The position numbers were made by a program, and so were the translations under genes. Below the pieces are notes generated by a model. The model made no database searches. It saw nothing but the letters and a program-made list of their open reading frames with translations, and was not told where the DNA came from. From Staphylococcus intermedius NCTC 11048 (lineage in GTDB: Bacteria > Bacillota > Bacilli > Staphylococcales > Staphylococcaceae), in assembly GCF_002902385.1 (NCBI RefSeq), contig NZ_PPQH01000024.1, positions 42,780 to 106,779 of the forward strand: a stretch of DNA of 64,000 nt, read 5' to 3'. This document shows, in pieces, positions 48,900 through 58,123 of this stretch; the first letter of the stretch is position 1; every line of letters begins with the position of its first letter.

Positions 48900-50246
48900 T
48901 TAGTCTTTAGTTGTTTTAATATGATTTGAACGACCTGTATTCGTACGTTCCACTTCTTCAGGTTCTTTGTATTGTGGCGCACGGTCTGTTGACGTTTGAT
49001 CTTTAGGCTCGTCATGTTTCGCTTCAGAATCTGTACTCTGTTCTTTTTCGTGATGACGTTGTTCGTGAGATTCTTGATGGTCGTCCACTTGTTTGCCTTC
49101 TTTTTCACCATAGTTATTATGTGCTTCGGCTAACGCTTCTTCATCTTGAGCCTCAAGTTCATCATATGTTTCTTCTTCAGGTGTTTTTCCTTTAATTACT
49201 TTACGCTGATGAACAATCGCGTTGATTTCAGCCCCAATGATCAAAATAAAGCCCGTAATATACAACCATAACATGAGGACGATAACCCCACCGATACTAC
49301 CATAAGTTTTAGAGTAGTTGGCAAAGTTTGATACGTAAAAACCAAATGCCAGTGAACCTAAAATCCATACAATCGTTGAAAAGAGTGCACCTGGAATGAC
49401 AGATTTAAAACGAATCTTCACATTTGGTGCGAGTGTATAAATAATTGTAAAAACAATCAGTACAGCTAATACAGGAAGCGCAGTACGTAAGAGACTAAAC
49501 ACCCAACGAATTTGTTCGTCAAGACCGAGTGGACCAAATAATAAGTTACCGATTTGCTCACCAAATGTAAATAAGACAAGGGTTAATGGTAATGTGATGC
49601 CAATTAACAAAGTAAAGAAAACAGCTAACAACTTCGATACGATAAAGTTACGACTATCCTCTACATCATAAGCAACGTTAAATGCATTCATCATCGCAGT
49701 CATCCCATTAGAAGCTGTCCACAATGCCAAAATTAACCCGACTGAGAGTAGACCACCACTGGAATTCCCCATGACATCATCAATAATACCGGTAATGATG
49801 GAAGAGGTTTCTGCGGGCGCATTGTTTGAAATTTGTGCTGTAATCGTATCCCGATCAATATTAAAGAGTGGTACGAGAGATAAAATGAAAATCAGCATTG
49901 GGAATAACGACAACATAAAGTAATATGCGAGTTGCGCTGCTAATCCTGACGCATCGTCTTTTCCGATTCGATAAATTAAATAATTGAAAAAGTTCGGACG
50001 ATCGGTATATTTAGCCGGTTTATTGATTCTTGATACGAAAAATGTTTGATTTTCTTTCGGTGCTTCTTTGGATTGAAACGGTTGTGGTTTCACGAATTTA
50101 TGTTTATCTTCTGTTTCACCTGTTGCATCTCCTTTTCGATCAGGAGAGGGTGCTTCTTCTTTTTCATTTGAGTCATTTTCATCGTTAGAAATGGTGCTTT
50201 TAACTTTATCGATGAAGCCTTCTGACTGCTGTTCGTTTTTAGACAT
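48900..50246 (-). CDS. YihY/BrkB-family membrane protein with long charged tails
   Basis: 448 residues from MSKNEQQSEGF. Residues ~1-85 are hydrophilic and disordered-looking. Residues ~95-345 form the BrkB core with six hydrophobic helices (LAAQLAYYFMLSLFPMLIFILSL, GLLSVGLILALWTASNGMTAMMNAFNVAYDVED, FANYSKTYGSIGGVIVLMLWLYI). The last ~95 residues are very acidic and His/Gln-rich (EGKQVDDHQESHEQRHHEKEQ). Family members are suspected transporters or envelope proteins; function unproven, and the old RNase BN name is wrong for the family. AAAAAGGAG precedes the ATG; 48 upstream codons in frame run through a terminator hairpin and are rejected. Confidence 0.88.
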   Translation of the reverse strand: MSKNEQQSEGFIDKVKSTISNDENDSNEKEEAPSPDRKGDATGETEDKHKFVKPQPFQSKEAPKENQTFFVSRINKPAKYTDRPNFFNYLIYRIGKDDASGLAAQLAYYFMLSLFPMLIFILSLVPLFNIDRDTITAQISNNAPAETSSIITGIIDDVMGNSSGGLLSVGLILALWTASNGMTAMMNAFNVAYDVEDSRNFIVSKLLAVFFTLLIGITLPLTLVLFTFGEQIGNLLFGPLGLDEQIRWVFSLLRTALPVLAVLIVFTIIYTLAPNVKIRFKSVIPGALFSTIVWILGSLAFGFYVSNFANYSKTYGSIGGVIVLMLWLYITGFILIIGAEINAIVHQRKVIKGKTPEEETYDELEAQDEEALAEAHNNYGEKEGKQVDDHQESHEQRHHEKEQSTDSEAKHDEPKDQTSTDRAPQYKEPEEVERTNTGRSNHIKTTKD

Positions 50247-50276
50247 AACTAAACTCCTTTTTTTAAAATTAAAAGA

Positions 50277-50319
50277 GGGCAATCTCCAAGGCATCATAAA
50301 ATGTGCATTGAAATTGCCC
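50277..50319 (-). terminator. Hairpin between ytxH-like gene and brkB
   Basis: GGGGCAAT..  pairs with ATTGCCC over a ~28-base loop; on the minus strand TCTTTTAATTTT follows. Likely ends the ptpA-ytxH transcript. Confidence 0.5.
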
Positions 50320-50459
50320 CAGGGTATGACAGAGACATTTAGCATTGGAACAACATGAACCATCAATGCATTGAAAGGTTTGCGTATCAATGTAAGGCAT
50401 ATCAGCTGTTCGTACTTAAGGTGTGACTGTCATCCAACAATTGAACTCAAATCAAACGA

Positions 50460-50747
50460 TTAAAGACCAATTTGTTTGTTGTTTTTACGTTCCATAAACG
50501 TATCTTTTGCATTGCGTAAAGAACGTTCTAATTCTGGATTGTTACGACGGATTTCGTCAAACGTATTTTTCCAGTATAATACTTCATCTTTCACTTGAGT
50601 GAACTTAGAAGGTTGGTTTGAACGTTGTCCTGTTTTAATGTTATTTACTGAAGTTTTTACAGAACGGCGTGTGTTTTTGTCGATTAACGCAATCGCACCA
50701 CCCACTGTAGCTCCAATTAAAATTCCAGGTAATAATTTGTTTTGCAT
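50460..50747 (-). CDS. YtxH-like small membrane-associated protein
   Basis: 95 residues. A short N-terminal hydrophobic segment (LLPGILIGATVGGAIALI, residues ~5-22) is followed by basic helices (KNTRRSVKTSVNNIKTGQ) and an amphipathic C-terminal half. The pattern matches YtxH-type general-stress proteins. ATG with AAAGGGGTAAC; begins seven bases after ptpA and is co-transcribed with it. Function unknown. Confidence 0.8.
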   Translation of the reverse strand: MQNKLLPGILIGATVGGAIALIDKNTRRSVKTSVNNIKTGQRSNQPSKFTQVKDEVLYWKNTFDEIRRNNPELERSLRNAKDTFMERKNNKQIGL

Positions 50748-50754
50748 AATGATG

Positions 50755-51213
50755 TTACCCCTTTCGTGTGTCTTTTAGAATATGGTCTATTAAATGATCC
50801 GTAGATGATTGTATCATTTCATAAACACCTTCAAAATTATTTGTGTAATATGGGTCTGGAACATCTGTTTCATCCATATCACTGAAATCAAGCAATTTGT
50901 ACAACTGACCTTTAAGATGAGGATTAATGGCTTGAATATTATCTACATTACTTTGATCCATTGCAATAATGTAATCAAAATCATCCGTTTCTGTAAATAA
51001 TTCGCTAATCATCCCATCGAAAGGAATGTCATGTGCTTTTAAAATGTGTTGCGTACCTTGATGAGGGGGTTCGCCTAAGTTCCATCGACCTGTCCCTCTC
51101 GAGTATACTTCAATGTCGTCAATATTGCGATCCTTTAAACGTTGGCGCATGATTGCCTCAGCCATAGGAGAGCGACAAATATTGCCCAAACATACAAAAG
51201 CAACTGTTGTCAT
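50755..51213 (-). CDS. ptpA: Low-molecular-weight protein tyrosine phosphatase PtpA
   Basis: 152 residues from MTTVAFVCLGNICRSPMAEA. The P-loop C8-LGNIC-R-S is the CX5R(S) motif of the family, and the general acid lies in DVPDPYYTNNFEGVY. In S. aureus PtpA is secreted during infection and acts on host proteins, without a classic signal peptide; none is seen here. The open frame has five more codons upstream, but ATGGAGGTTATCTAC carries the ribosome-binding site for this ATG. Operon with the YtxH-like gene. Confidence 0.95.
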   Translation of the reverse strand: MTTVAFVCLGNICRSPMAEAIMRQRLKDRNIDDIEVYSRGTGRWNLGEPPHQGTQHILKAHDIPFDGMISELFTETDDFDYIIAMDQSNVDNIQAINPHLKGQLYKLLDFSDMDETDVPDPYYTNNFEGVYEMIQSSTDHLIDHILKDTRKG

Positions 51214-51312
51214 GTAGATAACCTCCATGTTCTAATCTATATGCCCATTTTAGCCTTTTTTAAAACAATTCGAAAGTGAAAGCGACAAAAATTTTTCAAA
51301 TATTCATCACTT

Positions 51313-51321
51313 TGATAAAAT
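51313..51321 (+). promoter_or_regulatory. Extended -10 for UPF0435 gene and aminopeptidase
   Basis: TGATAAAAT (TG-n-TAAAAT), 25 bases before the ATG at 51346. Confidence 0.45.
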
Positions 51322-51345
51322 ATTGGAGACGAAAGGATGAGATAC

Positions 51346-51549
51346 ATGTCAAAAACTATTGAAGAAATGATTATAGAAATACGCGATCGTTTGAATTTAG
51401 TTAACCCGGGATTAATTGATCCAGAGAACTATAGTGAAAATGACCGTGAAGATATAGAAGATATTCATGCGTTTGTCACTTCGAAACGTGATTTTACCCC
51501 GCGAGAAATGACGGGTATCACTGAAGCATTAGGTGACATTCGCAAGTAA
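51346..51549 (+). CDS. UPF0435 / DUF1128 small protein
   Basis: 67 residues from MSKTIEEMIIEIRDRLNLVN. The family pattern is complete: NPGLIDPENYSE, LEDIHAF-like segment EDIEDIHAFVTSK, and FTPREMTGITEALGDIRK. All helical, cytosolic, function unknown. AAAGGATGAG precedes the ATG. It is followed after 21 bases by the aminopeptidase on the same strand. Confidence 0.88.
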   Translation: MSKTIEEMIIEIRDRLNLVNPGLIDPENYSENDREDIEDIHAFVTSKRDFTPREMTGITEALGDIRK

Positions 51550-51570
51550 TTCCAATGAGGAGGTTTTTAT

Positions 51571-52803
51571 ATGACAACTGAGAAACGATTACAACAATAC
51601 GCTAAATTACTCGTACGTGTGGGGATGAACGTTCAAGAAGGGCAACCTGTGTACATTCGAACGTCTGTAGAAACAGTTGATTTTACACGTTTGATTGTAA
51701 AAGAAGCTTATGCAGCAGGTGCCTCAGATGTAAGAGTGAAATACGAGGATCCTCAAATTAAGCGTTTGAAATATGAAAATGAGACGACAGCATTTTTTGA
51801 ACAAGAAGTTAAAAGTTACGATATTGAAGAACGCATGGATTACGTGAACCGTGGTGCGTGTATGTTAGCACTGTTATCAGAAGACCCAGATTTGTTGAAT
51901 GGCATTGAGTCTGACAAATTAAAGGCAGCACAGCATCAATATGCAAAAGCATTTAAACCTTATATGATTGCTGCACAAAAAAATAGTTTTCCGTGGCTAG
52001 TTGCAAGTTATCCATCTCAAGCATGGGCAAATCGTGTGTATCCTGAGTTGAGTAACGATGAAGCGATGGATCGATTTTTAGAAGACATTTTAAGTATTGT
52101 CCGTGTAGATGGCAATGATCCGATCGAAAACTGGGAACAACATGCACAAAATTTAAAAGCACGTGTAGCGATGTTAAATGACAAAGCTTATATAGCGCTT
52201 CATTTTGTTTCAGAAGGCACGGATTTACATATTGGCTTACCGAAAGGACATATTTGGGAAGAACCGATGAGCTATACGGAAAATGGTCAAGGTTTTATTG
52301 CTAACATTCCGACTGAAGAAGTGTTCACTGCCCCTGATTGCAACAATGTCAACGGCTATGTTACTAATAAGTTACCACTCAGTTATAACGGTACCATTAT
52401 TGACGGTTTTAAATTGACGTTTAAAGATGGTGTGGTAGTAGACTTTGAAGCCGCACAAGGGGAAGCAGTTTTAGCAGATTTACTCGATACGGATGAAGGT
52501 GCGCGTCGTTTAGGCGAAGTTGCATTAGTGCCAGACGATTCACCCATTTCAAATAAAAATACCATTTTCTTTAATACATTGTTTGATGAAAATGCATCAT
52601 GTCATATTGCGTTAGGTGCTGCTTATGCATTTAATTTACAAGGTGGAACGGAAATGACAGCTGAAGAACTGAAAGCACATGGTTTGAATGATTCTTTAAC
52701 CCATGTGGACTTTATGATTGGAAGCAATGATCTGAATATTTTCGGTGTACGAGAAGATGGTACAGAAGAACAAGTATTTAAAGACGGGAATTGGGTCCAT
52801 TAA
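51571..52803 (+). CDS. Aminopeptidase, M29 family (AmpS/PepS type)
   Basis: 410 residues. Metallo-aminopeptidase that clips N-terminal residues from peptides in the cytosol. Metal-binding region by family: [55 protein letters not shown] and [24 protein letters not shown] before ATG. It ends 18 bases before the thioesterase start, probably one transcript from UPF0435 through the thioesterase. Confidence 0.94.
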   Translation: MTTEKRLQQYAKLLVRVGMNVQEGQPVYIRTSVETVDFTRLIVKEAYAAGASDVRVKYEDPQIKRLKYENETTAFFEQEVKSYDIEERMDYVNRGACMLALLSEDPDLLNGIESDKLKAAQHQYAKAFKPYMIAAQKNSFPWLVASYPSQAWANRVYPELSNDEAMDRFLEDILSIVRVDGNDPIENWEQHAQNLKARVAMLNDKAYIALHFVSEGTDLHIGLPKGHIWEEPMSYTENGQGFIANIPTEEVFTAPDCNNVNGYVTNKLPLSYNGTIIDGFKLTFKDGVVVDFEAAQGEAVLADLLDTDEGARRLGEVALVPDDSPISNKNTIFFNTLFDENASCHIALGAAYAFNLQGGTEMTAEELKAHGLNDSLTHVDFMIGSNDLNIFGVREDGTEEQVFKDGNWVH

Positions 52804-52820
52804 AAAATAGGGGTGTTCAC

Positions 52821-53330
52821 ATGGCAAGCATAGATAAAAAAGCGATGCAAGATTCAAAAGTTTATAAATCGAGACAAGTATTTCCACAAGATACGAATCA
52901 TTTGGGGACATTGTTTGGTGGTACGATGATGGCGAATATCGATGAAATTGCAGCGATTTGTGCAATGAAACATGCCAATCATACCGTCGTGACGGCTTCA
53001 ACAGACTCAGTCGACTTCTTAAAACCGATTCGTAACGGTGATATTTTAACGTATATTGCAATGGTGTCATATTCAGGAAGTTCATCAATGGAAGTATGTG
53101 TTCAAATTTTAATTGAGGACATTCCAAACAATAAGCAAGAGTTAGCAGCACTCAGCTTTTTAACTTTTGTTGCGTTAGATGATGATGGAAAACCAACAAA
53201 AGTACCTGCAGTATATCCGGAAACGGAAGCAGAAAAATGGTTCCATGAAACAGCTGAAGCACGTGTTGAACGCCGTAAAGAAAGTAAACAAACATTACAA
53301 TTTATTTCAGAATTAGAATTTAAACAATAA
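52821..53330 (+). CDS. Hotdog-fold acyl-CoA thioesterase
   Basis: 169 residues from MASIDKKAMQDSKVYKSRQVF. Hydrolyses acyl-CoA to free acid and CoA. The hotdog core contains QDTNHLGTLFGGTMMANIDEIAAICAMKHA, with N and D at the active-site helix, and VTASTDSVDFLKPIRNGDIL. Matches cytosolic long-chain acyl-CoA hydrolases (YkhA type). The longer frame overlaps the aminopeptidase end and lacks a ribosome-binding site; TAGGGGTG supports this ATG. Confidence 0.92.
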   Translation: MASIDKKAMQDSKVYKSRQVFPQDTNHLGTLFGGTMMANIDEIAAICAMKHANHTVVTASTDSVDFLKPIRNGDILTYIAMVSYSGSSSMEVCVQILIEDIPNNKQELAALSFLTFVALDDDGKPTKVPAVYPETEAEKWFHETAEARVERRKESKQTLQFISELEFKQ

Positions 53331-53404
53331 GTAATAGTTTGAATTGAAACCAAATCTTTTGATTGTCATAATTGATTTTACATTTCCATATTTTTAATCA
53401 TCAA

Positions 53405-53439
53405 AAGGCTGGGAAACGCTCACACACGTTTCCCAGCCT
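53405..53439. terminator. Shared terminator of thioesterase and yfkAB
   Basis: AAGGCTGGGAAACG pairs with CGTTTCCCAGCCTT between convergent genes; T-tract strongest on the minus strand. Confidence 0.85.
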
Positions 53440-53449
53440 TCATGTCTAT

Positions 53450-54589
53450 TTATTGATTGAAAATTGAATGCATGTGCGCTTCCTGTTTTTTAAAATCAAC
53501 ATTCGGATAATACATATTTTTAACGAGAATATTCGGTCCTAAACATTCAAACTTCGGACAGTGACAATTGATCGATTGTGCTAACGGACTATCCAACCAT
53601 CTTTGGAAGACATCCGTCAATTGATCATGTCGAATATTAGAAATCGTACCTGTTTCATCACCAAAATCTGTCACAATCACATTACCTGTAAACACATTTA
53701 CATTTAAACGACTGCGGCCATCAGGGTCATTCCGCATCGTCACATTTGGTGCCTGTTTTAACTTTTGACGCAACTTCGCATCTGCTTCATCTTGCAAACA
53801 AGGAAAAATAGGGAGTGTTCCAAACAACATCCACGTATTTGGATCGCGCACATCTAATAAATGTGAAATCGCTTCTTTCATCGTTTTCAAATCGAGTACT
53901 TCTAATTGACTTGCAAAATCAGCAGGGTACATCGGATGAATTTCATGGCGTTGACATTTCATATCGTTGACAACTTCACGGTGTATCGATGCAAGATGTG
54001 GGTGTGTGCTTTTATTCAACATAGTTTCCGCTGAGACGAACATGCCTTGTTCACTTAAAGTACGTGCATTGGAAATCATTTGTTCATACAACTTCAATTT
54101 TGCTTTTAATGGCGGTTGTTTGTCCATCGCACCAAAACCAACTTCTGTAAATGTATCAATCGTTCCCCAGTTGTGAGAAATATGAAGTACATCGATATAT
54201 TCTGCAATATCCAAATAACGCTCTAATGGTAAGGTTAAGTTAGAATTTAATTGAACGTAAATACCACGTTGATAGGCATATTGCAGGAGTGGCTTTACAA
54301 CTTCTCGAATTGATTTTTTCGAAAACATCGGTTCGCCACCTGTAATAGAAATGGTACGCAACGTTGGAATTTCATCTAAACGTTGTAAAATTAATGACAT
54401 CGGTAATGTATCGGGGTCTTTCGTTTGTAATGTATAGCCCACAGCACAATGACTACAACGCATATTACATAAATTCGTTGTCGTGAATTCAACGTTGCTT
54501 AGCGTCAATTGACCGTATTGTTCTATATCTGTATAAGGCTCCCACGGGTCATTAAATATTGAAATAGGCTCCTTTTGGGTCGTTAACAT
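53450..54589 (-). CDS. yfkAB: Radical SAM / CxCxxxxC motif protein YfkAB
   Basis: 379 residues. The radical-SAM cluster is C41, C45 and C48 in TTNLCNMRCSHCAVGY; GGEPMFS binds SAM. The C-terminal CHCPKFEC is the CxCxxxxC motif that names the family and probably binds a second iron-sulfur cluster. Cytosolic. The substrate is unknown; in Bacillus the gene also exists as two adjacent genes yfkA and yfkB, here it is one continuous frame. AGGAG upstream of ATG. Divergent from the small SE1561-type gene. Confidence 0.92.
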   Translation of the reverse strand: MLTTQKEPISIFNDPWEPYTDIEQYGQLTLSNVEFTTTNLCNMRCSHCAVGYTLQTKDPDTLPMSLILQRLDEIPTLRTISITGGEPMFSKKSIREVVKPLLQYAYQRGIYVQLNSNLTLPLERYLDIAEYIDVLHISHNWGTIDTFTEVGFGAMDKQPPLKAKLKLYEQMISNARTLSEQGMFVSAETMLNKSTHPHLASIHREVVNDMKCQRHEIHPMYPADFASQLEVLDLKTMKEAISHLLDVRDPNTWMLFGTLPIFPCLQDEADAKLRQKLKQAPNVTMRNDPDGRSRLNVNVFTGNVIVTDFGDETGTISNIRHDQLTDVFQRWLDSPLAQSINCHCPKFECLGPNILVKNMYYPNVDFKKQEAHMHSIFNQ

Positions 54590-54704
54590 CTTTAAAAACT
54601 CCTCATCTTAAAATACATGAAGATTTGATATTTACCATTGAGGAATATCAATTTCATGTTAATATAACTATGACAACTGCAATTATAAAGGAGAATCGTT
54701 AAGT

Positions 54705-54866
54705 ATGAAAGAGCCACAAACTATGAATCAAGTGAAAGAGAGACTTTCTCAATTTTTAGAAGAGATTGAAAGTGCGGATCCGAATGAGGTCAATGTAGCG
54801 GATATTGACGAATGGATTCAGTTATTGGACCAACTTGAAGCGAAAGTGAGTCAATTACGCAAATAA
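54705..54866 (+). CDS. Small SE1561-family protein (53 aa)
   Basis: 53 residues, beginning MKEPQTMNQVKERLSQFLEE and ending EAKVSQLRK, all helical and acidic. AAAGGAG eight bases before the ATG. This matches the staphylococcal SE1561 family of small conserved proteins. Function unknown. The next gene starts ~80 bases later on the same strand. Confidence 0.8.
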   Translation: MKEPQTMNQVKERLSQFLEEIESADPNEVNVADIDEWIQLLDQLEAKVSQLRK

Positions 54867-54943
54867 ACTTGGGTCAATATGTTTTGATGATTTTCTTTGG
54901 GGTAAACAAGAACGAGATATTTAAATGAAAGGTGATGCAAATT

Positions 54944-55456
54944 ATGGCAAAAGTAGCTGTATTATTAGCAGACGAATTTGAAGATATTGAATTCACTAGC
55001 CCTAAAGAAGCACTTGAAGAAGCGGGCCATGAAACGGTAGTCATTGGTACAACGGCCAATGCAGAAGTTGTAGGTAAACACGGTACTAAAGTGACTGTGG
55101 ACGTATCGATTGCTGATGCAAAACCAGAAGATTACGATGGCTTATTATTACCAGGTGGCTTCTCACCAGACTTATTACGTGGTGATGCAGAACAAAGATT
55201 TGGTACTTTCGCGAAGTATTTCCTTAAAGAGGATTTACCATCATTCGCAATTTGCCACGGCCCACAAATTTTAATCGACACAGATGAGTTAAAAGGTCGT
55301 ACTTTAACTGCAGTGTTGAATGTACGTAAAGATTTATCGAACGCAGGTGCACATGTTGTTGACGAATCTGTTGTTGTGGATAAGAATATAGTGACAAGTC
55401 GTACACCTGATGATTTAGATGACTTTAATAGAGAGATTGTGAATCAATTTAAATAA
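54944..55456 (+). CDS. DJ-1/PfpI family protein (general stress protein 18 type)
   Basis: 170 residues from [17 protein letters not shown]. Class I glutamine-amidotransferase-like fold with the nucleophile-elbow Cys C104 followed by His ([10 protein letters not shown]) and an acidic Glu near the N-terminus (ADEFEDIE). Related proteins act as proteases, chaperones or glyoxal deglycases; which applies is open. AAAGGTGATG precedes ATG. Terminator directly after the stop. Confidence 0.9.
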   Translation: MAKVAVLLADEFEDIEFTSPKEALEEAGHETVVIGTTANAEVVGKHGTKVTVDVSIADAKPEDYDGLLLPGGFSPDLLRGDAEQRFGTFAKYFLKEDLPSFAICHGPQILIDTDELKGRTLTAVLNVRKDLSNAGAHVVDESVVVDKNIVTSRTPDDLDDFNREIVNQFK

Positions 55457-55469
55457 GTAGTGATAGATT

Positions 55470-55506
55470 GAGCGAGCGCTAGCATTGTCTAGTGTTCGCT
55501 TTTTTA
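55470..55506 (+). terminator. Terminator of PfpI-family gene
   Basis: AGCGAGCGCTAG pairs with CTAGTGTTCGCT, followed by six T. Confidence 0.85.
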
Positions 55507-55559
55507 ATATATGTTATTTTGAATACATTTTGTAACATTTAGAGTGGGCTGGATTACCA

Positions 55560-55700
55560 GATTGCTTGAACCGTGCTACGCTTTCCAAGGCGCTGAATCC
55601 TCAACTAAATTCAGCTTTATTGAGTGAATAATTCAAGGAAGCTGAATTGGATTTTCAGATTCAGCTGATGCCTTAGGAGTCTTGCGCGGTTCTTGCAATC
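55560..55700. repeat. Dispersed palindromic repeat, full copy
   Basis: GATTGCTTGAACCG, CTTTCCAAGGCGCTGA, TCAACTA, stem AATTCAGCTT/AAGCTGAATT, GGATTTTCAGATTCAGC, CCTTAGGAGTCTTG, GCAATC. Confidence 0.85.
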
Positions 55701-55852
55701 TTGAGTGACACCTGAAATGCGAGAAAGGGGCAATACGAAAACAAAATATTTTAATTGCTCACTCCTTTCTTACTTATTTTAATAGATGTTGATTGCACTA
55801 TATATTGTCGAGTGTTTTTTAGTGCTTTTGTCTCAAACTATGTGGTGTGTAT

Positions 55853-55886
55853 AATCCCTCAAGAGTCTCGGGAAGTTCTTGCAATC
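55853..55886. repeat. One-armed fragment of palindromic repeat
   Basis: AATCCCTCAAGAGTCTCGGG followed by CTTGCAATC; only the right end of the family is present. Confidence 0.6.
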
Positions 55887-56131
55887 ATGGTTGACGTCGT
55901 AAAAATGTGTAGTAAGACTTAAGTCATGTGTGTAACTTTCACAATCCATATCTTCTTATCTTTATCTGGTAGTGACTTGATCCGTTCCTATTTTTCTAGT
56001 TGCTTATATTTTGCTGATATTACCATTTTAGGTTAGGTCGTCCGAACATGAAATTTTTAGACTTTACGTATCTTCAGTATTTCTAAAATCTACATTGAAT
56101 GGAACAGTGAAAATGTAATTTAAAACTCCAA

Positions 56132-56165
56132 TAAAAAAACAGCACAGGTGATTTCACCCATGCTG
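56132..56165 (-). terminator. Terminator of pyruvate oxidase gene
   Basis: CAGCATGGGTGA pairs with TCACCTGTGCTG on the minus strand, followed by seven T. Confidence 0.85.
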
Positions 56166-56178
56166 TGGAAAACTTCAA

Positions 56179-57924
56179 TTATAAGAAACGTCTTACTGCA
56201 GTTGTTAATGATGGCATTTCATTGAAGATAAACTTGCGATCTTCTGTTAAGCTACGGTATGCCCATTTTGCATAATTAATAGCTTGTTCAGGTACGATTT
56301 TACCTGGAAGTGGTGCAGCGTTTTTATCAACATAAACATTCACGATTGTTGGTTTATGTTGTTGTACTGCTGTTTGTACGATTGAATCAATATCTTTTGG
56401 ATCTTTCAATGTGTAACCGACACCGCCACAAGCTTCGGCAAATTTCGCAAAGTCAATATCGCTAAAGTCAATTCCGTACTCTAATTCACCGGCTTCTTGT
56501 TGTTCATATTTAATAAATGAAAGTTCGCTGTTATTAAGTACGAACAACACCATTGGTAAATTGTATTGCACAGCTGTTGAGAAGTCTTGCATGACCATTT
56601 CAAATGCACCATCACCTGTAATACCAATGACTTGACGTCCAGGAAAGGCGATACGTGATGCGATGGCTGTTGGAAGGGCACAACCCATCGTACCTAACCA
56701 GCTTGAAATGATGAAGTGGTTGTTCACACCTAAGTTAAGGTAACGTGTTGACCATACAGTTGATGTACCAACATCTGCTGCAATGACAGTATCATCAGTC
56801 ATGACTTTATTTATCGCATCCATCAAACGTTCAGGTCGAATTGGTGAAGCATCATTATTTTTATCTTCAGTCATCCAGCCTTTCCAAGTGTCTAGATGAT
56901 CTAACATTTCATTTAAGAATGGTCGCTTATCGACAGGTTGAATTGCATCAGTTAAAGCACGCAATGCTAGCTGACTGTCTCCAACGATAGGCGCATCCAC
57001 ATCGAAACGGTGACCGATTGCATCAGGATTTTCATCAATTTGAATCGCTGGAATGTTTTTCTTCGGTAAATAATCGACATACGGATAGTTTGTACCTGCT
57101 AAAATCAATAAGTCTGCATTTTGTATCGCTTGGTAAGATGGTTTTGAGCCAATTTTACCGAGGTTACCAAGATTATAAGGGTGATCATCACCGACAATAG
57201 TTTTTGAAGGTAACGTTACGATTGTTGGGATTTTACCTTTTTCAATAAATTGACGCACTTCCGCTTTCGCATGTTCTGTTCCTTTACCGACTAAAATAAC
57301 AGGTTTTTTGCTTTCATTGAACAACTGTGCCGCTCTTTGAATTTCGTGGTTCAAAGGTTGACGACGTTCAGGTACATACGGTTCAACTTCTGTTGGGAAA
57401 TTGTCCTCAACTTTTGTATTTAAAATGTTGTTTGGTAAAGTTAATACTGCAACGCCTTTTTCGCGATATGCTGTACGAATCGCTTCGTCAACAATTTCGA
57501 AAACACGTGATGCATCACTGTCTTTCAATTGATAGTTATAAACTGCAACATCTTCAAACATTTTTGGTAAGTCAACTTCTTGGAATGCTTTTGTTCCAAG
57601 CTTATGACTGTCTGCTTGTCCTGATAACACAAGTTGTGGCACATTATCCATTTTTGCATCATACATCCCGTTTAACAAATGGATAGCACCTGGTCCACCG
57701 ATTGCAAGTGAGACTGCAATTTTACCAGTTAATTTTGTATAAGCAGCAGCTGCAAGACTCGCGACTTCTTCGTGACGAACATGAATAAAGTCGATTTCGT
57801 CCTCTACTGCTTTTAATCCATCTACTACTGCATCGATAGAGTCACCTGGAATACCATAAACGTGATCAATATCCCATGCTTTTAAAGCTTTCACTAAAGC
57901 CATATTTGCTTTTACTTTTCCCAT
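56179..57924 (-). CDS. cidC: Pyruvate oxidase (CidC/PoxB type)
   Basis: 581 residues. Thiamine-diphosphate flavoenzyme that oxidises pyruvate to acetate and CO2, passing electrons to menaquinone. In S. aureus CidC drives acetate overflow and cell death in stationary phase. N-terminal pyrimidine domain VYGIPGDSIDAVVDGL and HVRHEEVASLAAAAY; central FAD domain; C-terminal ThDP motif GITGDGAFEM..VLFVLNNSEL. Close in length to the ~579 of S. aureus CidC. AGAAGGAG precedes ATG. Not adjacent to cidAB in this window. Confidence 0.93.
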   Translation of the reverse strand: MGKVKANMALVKALKAWDIDHVYGIPGDSIDAVVDGLKAVEDEIDFIHVRHEEVASLAAAAYTKLTGKIAVSLAIGGPGAIHLLNGMYDAKMDNVPQLVLSGQADSHKLGTKAFQEVDLPKMFEDVAVYNYQLKDSDASRVFEIVDEAIRTAYREKGVAVLTLPNNILNTKVEDNFPTEVEPYVPERRQPLNHEIQRAAQLFNESKKPVILVGKGTEHAKAEVRQFIEKGKIPTIVTLPSKTIVGDDHPYNLGNLGKIGSKPSYQAIQNADLLILAGTNYPYVDYLPKKNIPAIQIDENPDAIGHRFDVDAPIVGDSQLALRALTDAIQPVDKRPFLNEMLDHLDTWKGWMTEDKNNDASPIRPERLMDAINKVMTDDTVIAADVGTSTVWSTRYLNLGVNNHFIISSWLGTMGCALPTAIASRIAFPGRQVIGITGDGAFEMVMQDFSTAVQYNLPMVLFVLNNSELSFIKYEQQEAGELEYGIDFSDIDFAKFAEACGGVGYTLKDPKDIDSIVQTAVQQHKPTIVNVYVDKNAAPLPGKIVPEQAINYAKWAYRSLTEDRKFIFNEMPSLTTAVRRFL

Positions 57925-58123
57925 AAATTATGAATGCTCCTTCTGTTTGTATTCTCTAATGTATTTACATACCCATTTTTTCACGTTCAGTAACATACTT
58001 CAATGTTCGTGCTCAAGCTCGTTCTACAGACTGATTTTTGCCGAAACATATAGCATATTTTTAAAGGACTTGGTAAACTCACATTAATAAGTGATTTGAA
58101 AATGAGAAAGTAGGTCAACATGT

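Larger units (their letters stand above)
55457..56178. other. 722-base convergent spacer with repeats
   Basis: Contains the PfpI terminator, a full palindromic repeat (55560-55700), a one-armed fragment (55853-55886), and the cidC terminator. The section 55890-56130 is AT-rich without ORF or recognised RNA. Confidence 0.65.

Noticed and set aside
50247..50390. 48-codon N-terminal extension of the BrkB protein
   Set aside because: Reads through a terminator-like hairpin; AAAAAGGAG precedes the internal ATG.
54944..55456. Secreted protease role for the PfpI-family protein
   Set aside because: No signal peptide; DJ-1/PfpI proteins of this size are cytosolic and their protease activity is disputed.
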